Positions 9,014 through 20,808 of a stretch of 64,000 bases of DNA are shown one piece after another. The translations under genes and the position numbers were made by a program. Within the stretch, counting starts at the first letter, position 1, and each line of letters starts with the position of its first letter. The stretch comes from Zeugodacus cucurbitae (Eukaryota; Arthropoda; Insecta; Diptera; Tephritidae): positions 62,001 through 126,000 of the forward strand of contig NC_071669.1 in the NCBI RefSeq assembly GCF_028554725.1. Direction: 5' to 3'. The notes under the pieces were generated by a model, which was not told the origin of the DNA, made no database searches, and worked only from the letters and a program-made list of their open reading frames with translations.

Positions 9014-9896
9014 GGTGCAGCCGGGACGCACCCGATAGCATGTATAAGTGTACACACACTTTTCTACCCCTATCATATCATATATGTGTTCAAGTGTACA
9101 CACTATTCTGTTCTGTTCTACAATACACACATATGATTATGAATTTGTTATAAATTTGTCAACATATGGTAGAATTTGTTATACTACTACTACGATAACA
9201 GCTGATGTGGCACACATGTGTTTCTACTACGCAGTACATGAGAGTATGTATGTATATGATAGTATTACACACGCATTTTCTACTACGCAGTACATGAGAG
9301 TATGTATGTATATGATAGTATTACACACGCATAAATCTCCGATTATATATACTATATATATATGCGATGCGATCACCATATATATGTATGTATGTATGTA
9401 TGTGTATGATGATTTTGGTCTCAGTAAAAACATTATTATATATAGATATTAAAGTTGAATGGGTTGGGATTCGAACCTCGGACTTTCGAGCTAGTACCAT
9501 AACCAGATATATGCCCGTATTTTCCAGATATATACAGTGAGCGGTATAAATCGGTCGAGAAGTGATCGGGTGGATCGGCACGAGCTAAACGGACCACTGA
9601 CCGACCCCAAAAAACCGGGTCTTCCCCGAGAACCGGCTACCAACTCGTCCAAGTTTTGCCCCAAAACGCCCCCCGGCCCCACCCACCACACCGCCACACC
9701 GCCACGAGTGTGCCCCACCAAAAAAAACCCGGGTCCAAAACCGGGTCCGGCTGCAGTACTAGGCAAAAGCCGCAAAAAATGCCGAAAAAATCGGCGGCAA
9801 TTGGGTAGGGGTATTTTCGCCCCACGCCCACCCACCCTCGAACAACAGCAACACAGCAACACAGCAGCAGCAGCAGCAGCAGCAGCATAATCCATA
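9014..9896 (-). repeat. R unit P-A-T-G-C with 56-bp tandem duplication
   Basis: It carries the long CATA form of A, the intact second quadruplex motif and (CTG)8, like array 1. A 56-bp segment (TTTCTACTACGCAG...CACGCAT) is duplicated in tandem at about 9221-9332. At about 9179-9198 a (TAC)n stretch replaces the usual segment containing TTTGTTTTTCACATATAG. This double peculiarity recurs near 16440-16600, 29785-29940, 34705-34860 and, inverted, 38515-38645. Confidence 0.88.
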
Positions 9897-10660
9897 AAAG
9901 ATCGGTTTTATGGTACTCATATGATTGTCACGCTCCTGGTGAAGCTAGGTTCGCCACAAATGGCTCTAATGGTAGCCAATGGAACCTACTAGGTGGCCCA
10001 AAGCGTTTGAGCCACCACCCGGACGCACCCGCTCCTCAGGAGCGTGTCAAAGTGAAAAATTTGGTTTTTATGGTACTCATATGATTGTCACGCTCCTGGT
10101 GAAGCTAGGTTCGCCACAAATGGCTCTAATGGTAGCCAATGGAACCTACTAGGTGCCCCAAAGCGTTTGAGCCACCACCCGGACGCACCCGCTCCTCAGG
10201 AGCGTGTCAAAGTGAAAAATTTGGTTTTTATGGTACTCATATGATTGTCACGCTCCTGGTGAAGCTAGGTTCGCCACAAATGGCTCTAATGGTAGCCAAT
10301 GGAACCTACTAGGTGGCCCAAAGCGTTTGAGCCACCACCCGGACACACCCGCTCCTCAGGAGCGTGTCAAAGTGAAAAATTTGGTTTTTATGGTACTCAT
10401 ATGATTGTCACGCTCCTGGTGAAGCTAGGTTCGCCACAAATGGCTCTAATGGTAGCCAATGGAACCTACTAGGTGGCCCAAAGCGTTTGAGCCACCAGCC
10501 GGACGCACCCGCTCCTCAGGAGCGTGTCAAAGTGAAAAATTTGGTTTTTATGGTACTCATATGATTGTCACGCTCCTGGTGAAGCTAGGTTCGCCACAAA
10601 TGGCTCTAATGGTAGCCAATGGAACCTACTAGGTGGCCCAAAGCGTTTGAGCCACCAGCC
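9897..10660 (-). repeat. Five R-orientation 160-bp Boxes
   Basis: GATTGTCACGCTCC recurs with exact 160-bp steps near 9923, 10083, 10243, 10403 and 10563, so this array uses only the 160-bp type after the first junction. It is the longest uninterrupted Box run seen together with 4059-4834. The last copy runs into the long L linker at 10661-10726. Confidence 0.9.
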
Positions 10661-10726
10661 GGGTGCAGCCAATGCGAGCGAAACTATGCCAATTACACAA
10701 AGTAAGTAGACGCACCCGATAGCATG
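10661..10726 (-). repeat. Long L linker and orientation switch R to F (junction 2)
   Basis: The reverse of the array 1 linker (GCAGCCAATGCGAGCGAAAC onward) ends at CCCGATAGCATG, then at 10727 an F-oriented Box starts (TGGTGGCTC). This is the inner end of the right arm of the large inverted repeat; its partner end is 8840. Confidence 0.85.
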
Positions 10727-10822
10727 TGGTGGCTCAAACGCTTTGGGGCACCTAGTAGGTTCCATTGGCTACCATTAGAGCCATTTGTGGCGAACCTAGC
10801 TTCACCAGGAGCGTGACAATCA

Positions 10823-11027
10823 ATCTCACATGTGTAATAATGTACGGGTACCTCCATCTATATGTGAAAATTATTCTGCCACACACACGATCACTTTTAC
10901 TGAACTCACTCACTCTTGATGATCATATGCTCACATATGTGCAACATATGCAACATATGTGTCATAATTCAAATTTGGCCGTTAAATGGTCTGTGCTGTG
11001 CTGTGCTGTGCTGTCTGGTGATCATAG
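10823..11027 (+). repeat. M module (reference copy)
   Basis: M runs from AATCTCACATGTG to ATCATAG. It contains several CATATG palindromes in a CAACATATG-type short repeat near 10922-10965 and a GTGCT pentamer run at about 10991-11015. In a second form the pentamer run is replaced by CGGGACTTTTGATG (R copies near 13697, 15537, 35577 and 37267; F copy near 39168, which combines features of both). The two forms differ by 4 bp modulo the I donor region. Confidence 0.85.
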
Positions 11028-11177
11028 GTAATCGCTGAATTCTCATCTTGCTTATCGACAATTTTACTTATAACATACTCAACTGGCATCAGTACAGTAT
11101 ATACACTTTTGGTACCAAAGTAATGCATATATGCCCCATATGCCCATACATATATATTTTTTTCTTTTCTTTGACAG
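11028..11177 (+). other. I module, 150-bp intron-like form (reference)
   Basis: AG|GTAATC opens the module and a tract of about 20 pyrimidine-rich bases then TTGACAG|GATTATG closes it. Other F copies: 37792-37941, 39192-39341, 41329-41478, 43466-43615, 44751-44900, 46888-47037, 48173-48322, 51460-51609, 52745-52894 and 55180-55329. R copies: 8390-8539, 13533-13686, 15373-15526, 28713-28862, 33637-33786, 35418-35571 and 37107-37260; four of these are the 154-bp GTAGAT form. It is always sandwiched between M and the CTG run, except where both have been deleted together. Confidence 0.4.
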
Positions 11178-11888
11178 GATTATGCTGCTGCTGCTGCTGC
11201 TGCTGTGTTGCTGTGTTGCTGTTGTTCGAGGGTGGGTGGGCGTGGGGCGAAAATACCCCTACCCAATTGCCGCCGATTTTTTCGGCATTTTTTGCGGCTT
11301 TTGCCTAGTACTGCAGCCGGACCCGGTTTTGGACCCGGGTTTTTTTTGGTGGGGCACACTCGTGGCGGTGTGGCGGTGTGGTGGGTGTGGCCGGGGGGCG
11401 TTTTGGGGCAAAACTTGGACGAGTTGGTAGCCGGTTCTCGGGGAAGACCCGGTTTTTTGGGGTCGGTCAGTGGTCCGTTTAGCTCGTGCCGATCCACCCG
11501 ATCACTTCTCGACCGATTTATACCGCTCACTGTATATATCTGGAAAATACGGGCATATATCTGGTTATGGTACTAGCTCGAAAGTCCGAGGTTCGAATCC
11601 CAACCCATTCAACTTTAATATCTATATATAATAATGTTTTTACTGACATACACATGTGTACATACATATATGGTGATCGCATCGCATATATATATAGTAT
11701 ATATAATCGGAGATTTATGCGTGTGTAATACTATCATATACATACATACTCTCATGTACTGCGTAGTAGAAACACATGTGTGCCACATCAGCTGTTATTG
11801 TACGGGTATCCATCTATATGTGAAAAACAAAGAAATTTATAACAAATTCTACCATATGTTGACAAATTTATAACAAATTCATGATCAT

Positions 11889-11902
11889 ATGTGCAATTGT
11901 GA
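11889..11902. other. Orientation switch F to R (junction 3)
   Basis: Exact mirror of junction 1: CATGATCATATG of the A/P boundary, then TGCAATTGTGAGATTGATTG leading into R Boxes. Identity of the seam to 7665-7678 shows that the two were copied from one original inversion point. Confidence 0.85.
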
Positions 11903-11913
11903 GATTGATTGTC

Positions 11914-12492
11914 ACGCTCCTGGTGAAGCTAGGTTCGCCACAAATGGCTCTAATGGTAGCCAATGGAACCTACTAGGTGGCCCAAAGCGTTTGAGCCACC
12001 ACCCGGACGCACCCGCTCCTCAGGAGCGTGTCCAAGCGTGTCAAAGTGAAAAGATCGGTTTTATGGTACTCATATGATTGTCACGCTCCTGGTGAAGCTA
12101 GGTTCGCCAAAAATGGCTCTAATGGTAGCCAATGGAACCTACTAGGTGGCCCAAAGCGTTTGAGCCACCACCCGGACACACCCGCTCCTCAGGAGCGTGT
12201 CAAAGTGAAAAATTTGGTTTTTATGGTACTCATATGATTGTCACGCTCCTGGTGAAGCTAGGTTCGCCACAAATGGCTCTAATGGTAGCCAATGGAACCT
12301 ACTAGGTGGCCCAAAGCGTTTGAGCCACCAGCCGGACGCACCCGCTCCTCAGGAGCGTGTCAAAGTGAAAAATTTGGTTTTTATGGTACTCATATGATTG
12401 TCACGCTCCTGGTGAAGCTAGGTTCGCCACAAATGGCTCTAATGGTAGCCAATGGAACCTACTAGGTGGCCCAAAGCGTTTGAGCCACCAGC
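11914..12492 (-). repeat. Four R-orientation Boxes
   Basis: GATTGTCACG recurs near 11917, 12076, 12236 and 12396 (one 169-bp then 160-bp types). The second Box carries the private CCAAAAATGG and GGACACACCC changes also seen in units 3 and 5 of array 1. The third carries GCCAGCCGGACGC, also seen near 10490. Confidence 0.9.
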
Positions 12493-13295
12493 CGGGTGCA
12501 GCCAATGCGAGCGAAACTATGCCAATTACACAAAGTAAGTAGACGCACCCGATAGCATGTATAAGTGTACACACACTTTTCTACCCCTATCATATCATAT
12601 ATGTGTTCAAGTGTACACACTATTCTGTTCTGTTCTACAATACACACATATGATCATGAATTTGTTATAAATTTGTCAACATATGGTAGAATTTGTTATA
12701 AATTTCTTTGTTTTTCACATATAGATGGATACCCGTACAATAACAGCTGATGTGGCACACATGTGTTTCTACTACGCAGTACATGAGAGTATGTATGTAT
12801 ATGATAGTATTACACACGCATAAATCTCCGATTATATATACTATATATATATGCGATGCGATCACCATATATATGTATGTATGTATGTATGTGTATGATG
12901 ATTTTGGTCTCAGTAAAAACATTATTATATATAGATATTAAAGTTGAATGGGTTGGGATTCGAACCTCGGACTTTCGAGCTAGTACCATAACCAGATATA
13001 TGCCCGTATTTTCCAGATATATACAGTGAGCGGTATAAATCGGTCGAGAAGTGATCGGGTGGATCGGCACGAGCTAAACGGACCACTGACCGACCCCAAA
13101 AAACCGGGTCTTCCCCGAGAACCGGCTACCAACTCGTCCAAGTTTTGCCCCAAAACGCCCCCCGGCCCCACCCACCACACCGCCACACCGCCACGAGTGT
13201 GCCCCACCAAAAAAAACCCGGGTCCAAAACCGGGTCCGGCTGCAGTACTAGGCAAAAGCCGCAAAAAATGCCGAAAAAATCGGCGGCAATTGGGT

Positions 13296-13405
13296 TTCTT
13301 TGTTTTTCACATATAGATGGATACCCGTACAATAACAGCTGATGTGGCACACATGTGTTTCTACTACGCAGTACATGAGAGTATGTATGTATATGATAGT
13401 ATTAC
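13296..13405 (-). repeat. Displaced A/P segment inserted in the G module
   Basis: Within the R-oriented G module, after CAATTGGGT, about 110 bp of the A/P boundary (TTTCTTTGTTTTTCACATAT through GATAGTATTACA) is inserted. Afterwards the G module resumes at AAGCCGC, so about 40 bp of G sequence is repeated on both sides. The same arrangement recurs at 15136-15245. It looks like a template switch copied by later duplication (offset 1840 bp). Confidence 0.85.
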
Positions 13406-13905
13406 AAAGCCGCAAAAAATGCCGAAAAAATCGGCGGCAATTGGGTAGGGGTATTTTCGCCCCACGCCCACCCACCCTCGAACAACAGCAACACAGCAAC
13501 ACAGCAGCAGCAGCAGCAGCAGCAGCATAATCCTGTCAAAGAAAAGAAAAAAATATATATGTATGGGCATATGGGGCATATATGCATTACTTTGGTACCA
13601 AAAGTGTATATACTGTACTGATGCCAGTTGAGTATGTTATAAGTAAAATTGTCGATAAGCAAGATGAGAATTCAGCGATTATCTACCTATGATCACCATC
13701 AAAAGTCCCGACAGCACAGACCATTTAACGGCCAAATTTGAATTATGACACATATGTTGCATATGTTGCACATATGTGAGCATATGATCATCAAGAGTGA
13801 GTGAGTTCAGTAAAAGTGATCGTGTGTGTGGCAGAATAATTTTCACATATAGATGGAGGTACCCGTACATTATTACACATGTGAGAAATATTAGAAATAT
13901 TATGG
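13406..13905 (-). repeat. R unit C-I-M (154-bp I form, second M form)
   Basis: It holds the remainder of G, (CTG)8, I with donor GTAGAT (13533-13686) and M lacking the pentamer run. M ends at GTGAG and is joined through AAATATTAGAAATATT to a Box near 13905. The same unit type recurs at 15246-15733 (with the usual M-Box junction), 35340-35796 and 37023-37486. Confidence 0.85.
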
Positions 13906-15135
13906 TACTCATATGATTGTCACGCTCCTGGTGAAGCTAGGTTCGCCACAAATGGCTCTAATGGTAGCCAATGGAACCTACTAGGTGGCCCAAAGCGTTT
14001 GAGCCACCAGCCGGGTGCAGCCGGGACGCACCCGATAGCATGTATAAGTGTACACACACTTTTCTACCCCTATCATATCATATATGTGTTCAAGTGTACA
14101 CACTATTCTGTTCTGTTCTACAATACACACATATGATCATGAATTTGTTATAAATTTGTCAACATATGGTAGAATTTGTTATAAATTTCTTTGTTTTTCA
14201 CATATAGATGGATACCCGTACAATAACAGCTGATGTGGCACACATGTGTTTCTACTACGCAGTACATGAGAGTATGTATGTATATGATAGTATTACACAC
14301 GCATAAATCTCCGATTATATATACTATATATATATGCGATGCGATCACCATATATGTATGTACACATGTGTATGTCAGTAAAAACATTATTATATATAGA
14401 TATTAAAGTTGAATGGGTTGGGATTCGAACCTCGGACTTTCGAGCTAGTACCATAACCAGATATATGCCCGTATTTTCCAGATATATACAGTGAGCGGTA
14501 TAAATCGGTCGAGAAGTGATCGGGTGGATCGGCACGAGCTAAACGGACCACTGACCGACCCCAAAAAACCGGGTCTTCCCCGAGAACCGGCTACCAACTC
14601 GTCCAAGTTTTGCCCCAAAACGCCCCCCGGCCACACCCACCACACCGCCACACCGCCACGAGTGTGCCCCACCAAAAAAAACCCGGGTCCAAAACCGGGT
14701 CCGGCTGCAGTACTAGGCAAAAGCCGCAAAAAATGCCGAAAAAATCGGCGGCAATTGGGTAGGGGTATATATAGATATTAAAGTTGAATGGGTTGGGATT
14801 CGAACCTCGGACTTTCGAGCTAGTACCATAACCAGATATATGCCCGTATTTTCCAGATATATATAGTGAGCGGTATAAATCGGTCGAGAAGTGATCGGGT
14901 GGATCGGCACGAGCTAAACGGACCACTGACCGACCCCAAAAAACCGGGTCTTCCCCGAGAACCGGCTACCAACTCGTCCAAGTTTTGCCCCAAAACGCCC
15001 CCCGACCCCACCCACCACACCGCCACACCGCCACGAGTGTGCCCCACCAAAAAAAACCCGGGTCCAAAACCGGGTCCGGCTGCAGTACTAGGCAAAAGCC
15101 GCAAAAAATGCCGAAAAAATCGGCGGCAATTGGGT
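13906..15135 (-). repeat. R unit with tandem T-G partial duplication
   Basis: One Box (to about 14012) is followed by P-A-T-G. At about 14766 the G module is cut (GGGTAGGGGTATATATAG) and a second T-G copy (14766-15135) starts in the T module. That second copy has a GATATATATAGTG substitution and the CCCCCCGACCCC form of quadruplex motif 2. The block 13.4-15.1 kb recurs at 35.3-37.0 kb with an offset of 21885 bp. Confidence 0.85.
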
Positions 15136-15733
15136 TTCTTTGTTTTTCACATATAGATGGATACCCGTACAATAACAGCTGATGTGGCACACATGTGTTT
15201 CTACTACGCAGTACATGAGAGTATGTATGTATATGATAGTATTACAAAGCCGCAAAAAATGCCGAAAAAATCGGCGGCAATTGGGTAGGGGTATTTTCGC
15301 CCCACGCCCACCCACCCTCGAACAACAGCAACACAGCAACACAGCAGCAGCAGCAGCAGCAGCAGCATAATCCTGTCAAAGAAAAGAAAAAAATATATAT
15401 GTATGGGCATATGGGGCATATATGCATTACTTTGGTACCAAAAGTGTATATACTGTACTGATGCCAGTTGAGTATGTTATAAGTAAAATTGTCGATAAGC
15501 AAGATGAGAATTCAGCGATTATCTACCTATGATCACCATCAAAAGTCCCGACAGCACAGACCATTTAACGGCCAAATTTGAATTATGACACATATGTTGC
15601 ATATGTTGCACATATGTGAGCATATGATCATCAAGAGTGAGTGAGTTCAGTAAAAGTGATCGTGTGTGTGGCAGAATAATTTTCACATATAGATGGAGGT
15701 ACCCGTACATTATTACACATGTGAGATTGATTG
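15136..15733 (-). repeat. R unit: second displaced A/P insertion, then C-I-M
   Basis: 15136-15245 repeats the displaced A/P segment of 13296-13405. It is followed by the end of G, (CTG)8, the 154-bp I form (15373-15526) and the second M form, here joined directly to a normal Box (GATTGATTGTCACG). Confidence 0.85.
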
Positions 15734-16282
15734 TCACGCTCCTGGTGAAGCTAGGTTCGCCACAAATGGCTCTAATGGTAGCCAATGGAACCTACTAGGT
15801 GGCCCAAAGCGTTTGAGCCACCACCCGGACGCACCCGCTCCTCAGGAGCGTGTCAAAGTGAAAAATTTGGTTTTTATGGTACTCATATGATTGTCACGCT
15901 CCTGGTGAAGCTAGGTTCGCCACAAATGGCTCTAATGGTAGCCAATGGAACCTACTAGGTGCCCCAAAGCGTTTGAGCCACCACCCGGACGCACCCGCTC
16001 CTCAGGAGCGTGTCCAAGCGTGTCAAAGTGAAAAGATCGGTTTTATGGTACTCATATGATGATGGCAGAATAATTTTCACATATAGATGGAGGTGGCCCA
16101 AAGCGTTTGAGCCACCACCCGGACGCACCCGCTCCTCAGGAGCGTGTCAAAGTGAAAAATTTGGTTTTTATGGTACTCATATGATTGTCACGCTCCTGGT
16201 GAAGCTAGGTTCGCCACAAATGGCTCTAATGGTAGCCAATGGAACCTACTAGGTGGCCCAAAGCGTTTGAGCCACCAGCCGG
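15734..16282 (-). repeat. R Boxes including a Box-M-Box chimera
   Basis: Three Boxes plus a fragment. At 16060-16094 a roughly 35-bp piece of M (GGCAGAATAATTTTCACATA and onward to GGAGGT) interrupts a Box between CATATGAT and GGCCCAAAGCG. Identical chimeras lie at about 29400-29434 and 34324-34358, consistent with block copying at offsets of 13340 and 4924 bp. Confidence 0.87.
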
Positions 16283-17749
16283 GTGCAGCCGGGACGCACC
16301 CGATAGCATGTATAAGTGTACACACACTTTTCTACCCCTATCATATCATATATGTGTTCAAGTGTACACACTATTCTGTTCTGTTCTACAATACACACAT
16401 ATGATTATGAATTTGTTATAAATTTGTCAACATATGGTAGAATTTGTTATACTACTACTACGATAACAGCTGATGTGGCACACATGTGTTTCTACTACGC
16501 AGTACATGAGAGTATGTATGTATATGATAGTATTACACACGCATTTTCTACTACGCAGTACATGAGAGTATGTATGTATATGATAGTATTACACACGCAT
16601 AAATCTCCGATTATATATACTATATATATATGCGATGCGATCACCATATATGTATGTACACATGTGTATGTATGTATGTATGTATGTATGCCTCAGTAAA
16701 AACATTATTATATATAGATATTAAAGTTGAATGGGTTGGGATTCGAACCTCGGACTTTCGAGCTAACCAGATATATGCCCGTATTTTCCAGATATATACA
16801 GTGAGCGGTATAAATCGGACGAGAAGTGATCGGGTGGATCGGCACGAGCTAAACGGACCACTGACCGACCCCAAAAAACCGGGTCTTCCCCGAGAACCGG
16901 CTACCAACTCGTCCAAGTTTTGCCCCAAAACGCCCCCCGGCCCCACCCACCACACCGCCACACCACCACGAGTGTGCCCCACCAAAAAAAACCCGGGTCC
17001 AAAACCGGGTCCGGCTGCAGTACTAGGCAAAAGCCGCAAAAAATGCCGAAAAAATCGGCGGCAATTGGGTAGGGGTATTTTCGCCCCACGCCCACCCACC
17101 CTCGAACAACAGCAACACAGCAACACAGAAAAAAAGCAACACAGAAAGCAAAAGTGTATATACTGTACTGATGCCAGTTGAGTATGTTATAAGTAAAATT
17201 GTCGATAAGCAAGATGAGAATTCAGCGATTACCTATGATCACCAGACAGCACAGCACAGCACAGCACAGACCATTTAACGGCCAAATTTGAATTATGACA
17301 CATATGTTGCATATGTTGCACATATGTGAGCATATGATCATCAAGAGTGAGTGAGTTCAGTAAAAGTGATCGTGTGTGTGGCAGAATAATTTTCACATAT
17401 AGATGGAGGTACCCGTACATTATTACACATGTGAGATTGATTGTCACGCTCCTGGTGAAGCTAGGTTCGCCACAAATGGCTCTAATGGTAGCCAATGGAA
17501 CCTACTAGGTGGCCCAAAGCGTTTGAGCCACCAGCCGGGTGCAGCCGGGACGCACCCGATAGCATGTATAAGTGTACACACACTTTTCTACCCCTATCAT
17601 ATCATATATGTGTTCAAGTGTACACACTATTCTGTTCTGTTCTACAATACACACATATGATCATGAATTTGTTATAAATTTGTCAACATATGGTAGAATT
17701 TGTTATAAATTTCTTTGTTTTTCACATATAGATGGATACCCGTACAATA
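16283..17749 (-). repeat. R unit with truncated I and A-rich linker replacing CTG
   Basis: P, the 56-bp duplication form of A, the deleted T form and G are followed by an A-rich linker (17129-17151) that replaces the CTG tract and the whole acceptor half of I. The remaining I half (to 17228) keeps the GTAATC donor. M (17229-17430), one short Box and a P-A unit follow. The 17.1-18.9 kb segment is repeated at 20.8-22.7 kb (offset 3728 bp). Confidence 0.85.
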
Positions 17750-20700
17750 ACAGCTGATGTGGCACACATGTGTTTCTACTACGCAGTACATGAGAGTATG
17801 TATGTATATGATAGTATTACACACGCATAAATCTCCGATTATATATACTATATATATATGCGATGCGATCACCATATATGTATGTACACATGTGTATGTC
17901 AGTAAAAACATTATTATATATAGATATTAAAGTTGAATGGGTTGGGATTCGAACCTCGGACTTTCGAGCTAGTACCATAACCAGATATATGCCCGTATTT
18001 TCCAGATATATACAGTGAGCGGTATAAATCGGTCGAGAAGTGATCGGGTGGATCGGCACGAGCTAAACGGACCACTGACCGACCCCAAAAAACCGGGTCT
18101 TCCCCGAGAACCGGCTACCAACTCGTCCAAGTTTTGCCCCAAAACGCCCCCCGGCCACACCCACCACACCGCCACACCGCCACGAGTGTGCCCCACCAAA
18201 AAAAACCCGGGTCCAAAACCGGGTCCGGCTGCAGTACTAGGCAAAAGCCGCAAAAAATGCCGAAAAAATCGGCGGCAATTGGGTAGGGGTATTTTAACAG
18301 CTGATGTGGCTGGTACAATAACAGCTGATGTGGCACACATGTGTTTCTACTACGCAGTACATGAGAGTATGTATGTATATGATAGTATTACACACGCATA
18401 AATCTCCGATTATATATACTATATATATATGCGATGCGATCACCATATATGTATGTACACATGTGTATGTCAGTAATGAGAGTATGTATGTATATGATAG
18501 TATTACACACGCATAAATCTCCGATTATATATACTATATATATATGCGATGCGATCACCATATATGTATGTACACATGTGTATGTCAGTAAAAACATTAT
18601 TATATATAGATATTAAAGTTGAATGGGTTGGGATTCGAACCTCGGACTTTCGAGCTAGTACCATAACCAGATATATGCCCGTATTTTCCAGATATATACA
18701 GTGAGCGGTATAAATCGGTCGAGAAGTGATCGGGTGGATCGGCACGAGCTAAACGGACCACTGACCGACCCCAAAAAACCGGGTCTTCCCCGAGAACCGG
18801 CTACCAACTCGTCCAAGTTTTGCCCCAAAACGCCCCCCGGCCACACCCACCACACCGCCACACCGCCACGAGTGTGCCCCACCAAAAAAAACCCGGGTCC
18901 AAAACCGGGTCCGGCTGCAGTACTAGGCAAAAGCCGCAAAAAATGCCGAAAAAATCGGCGGCAATTGGGTAGGGGTATTTTAACAGCTGATGTGGCTGGT
19001 ACAATAACAGCTGATGTGGCACACATGTGTTTCTACTACGCAGTACATGAGAGTATGTATGTATATGATAGTATTACACACGCATAAATCTCCGATTATA
19101 TATACTATATATATATGCGATGCGATCACCATATATGTATGTACACATGTGTATGTCAGTAAAAACATTATTATATATAGATATTAAAGTTGAATGGGTT
19201 GGGATTCGAACCTCGGACTTTCGAGCTAGTACCATAACCAGATATATGCCCGTATTTTCCAGATATATACAGTGAGCGGTATAAATCGGTCGAGAAGTGA
19301 TCGGGTGGATCGGCACGAGCTAAACGGACCACTGACCGACCCCAAAAAACCGGGTCTTCCCCGAGAACCGGCTACCAACTCGTCCAAGTTTTGCCCCAAA
19401 ACGCCCCCCGGCCACACCCACCACACCGCCACACCGCCACGAGTGTGCCCCACCAAAAAAAACCCGGGTCCAAAACCGGGTCCGGCTGCAGTACTAGGCA
19501 AAAGCCGCAAAAAATGCCGAAAAAATCGGCGGCAATTGGGTAGGGGTATTTTAACAGCTGATGTGGCTGGTACAATAACAGCTGATGTGGCACACATGTG
19601 TTTCTACTACGCAGTACATGAGAGTATGTATGTATATGATAGTATTACACACGCATAAATCTCCGATTATATATACTATATATATATGCGATGCGATCAC
19701 CATATATGTATGTACACATGTGTATGTCAGTAAAAACATTATTATATATAGATATTAAAGTTGAATGGGTTGGGATTCGAACCTCGGACTTTCGAGCTAG
19801 TACCATAACCAGATATATGCCCGTATTTTCCAGATATATACAGTGAGCGGTATAAATCGGTCGAGAAGTGATCGGGTGGATCGGCACGAGCTAAACGGAC
19901 CACTGACCGACCCCAAAAAACCGGGTCTTCCCCGAGAACCGGCTACCAACTCGTCCAAGTTTTGCCCCAAAACGCCCCCCGGCCACACCCACCACACCGC
20001 CACACCGCCACGAGTGTGCCCCACCAAAAAAAACCCGGGTCCAAAACCGGGTCCGGCTGCAGTACTAGGCAAAAGCCGCAAAAAATGCCGAAAAAATCGG
20101 CGGCAATTGGGTAGGGGTATTTTAACAGCTGATGTGGCTGGTACAATAACAGCTGATGTGGCACACATGTGTTTCTACTACGCAGTACATGAGAGTATGT
20201 ATGTATATGATAGTATTACACACGCATAAATCTCCGATTATATATACTATATATATATGCGATGCGATCACCATATATGTATGTACACATGTGTATGTCA
20301 GTAATGAGAGTATGTATGTATATGATAGTATTACACACGCATAAATCTCCGATTATATATACTATATATATATGCGATGCGATCACCATATATGTATGTA
20401 CACATGTGTATGTCAGTAAAAACATTATTATATATAGATATTAAAGTTGAATGGGTTGGGATTCGAACCTCGGACTTTCGAGCTAGTACCATAACCAGAT
20501 ATATGCCCGTATTTTCCAGATATATACAGTGAGCGGTATAAATCGGTCGAGAAGTGATCGGGTGGATCGGCACGAGCTAAACGGACCACTGACCGACCCC
20601 AAAAAACCGGGTCTTCCCCGAGAACCGGCTACCAACTCGTCCAAGTTTTGCCCCAAAACGCCCCCCGGCCACACCCACCACACCGCCACACCGCCACGAG

Positions 20701-20808
20701 TGTGCCCCACCAAAAAAAACCCGGGTCCAAAACCGGGTCCGGCTGCAGTACTAGGCAAAAGCCGCAAAAAATGCCGAAAAAATCGGCGGCAATTGGGTAG
20801 GGGTATTT
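17750..20808 (-). repeat. 571/686-bp tandem array (first block)
   Basis: Units begin at ACAGCTGATGTGGCAC: 17750 (571 bp), 18321 (686), 19007 (571), 19578 (571) and 20149 (686-type, diverging at 20809). Each unit is A-T-G only: the G module is fused to A through GTATTTTAACAGCTGATGTG, so C, I, M, Box and P are all lost. The 686-bp form has a 115-bp tandem duplication of the A module (first at 18361 and 18476), which duplicates the TA tract. Confidence 0.93.

Larger units (their letters stand above)
10727..13295 (-). repeat. Right arm of large inverted repeat
   Basis: Reverse-complement match to 6432-8840 with one extra 160-bp Box (near 12236-12395). It spans an F island (10727-11893), the switch at about 11894 and R Boxes plus P-A-T-G. 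It ends inside the G module at 13295, where a displaced segment begins. Confidence 0.88.

Noticed and set aside
10765..11430. Two-exon gene across the I module
   Set aside because: The in-phase join holds only for one M form; the other shifts phase. The first frame opens at TTG inside a Box and the product would be low-complexity. Kept only as a finding about splice-like signals.
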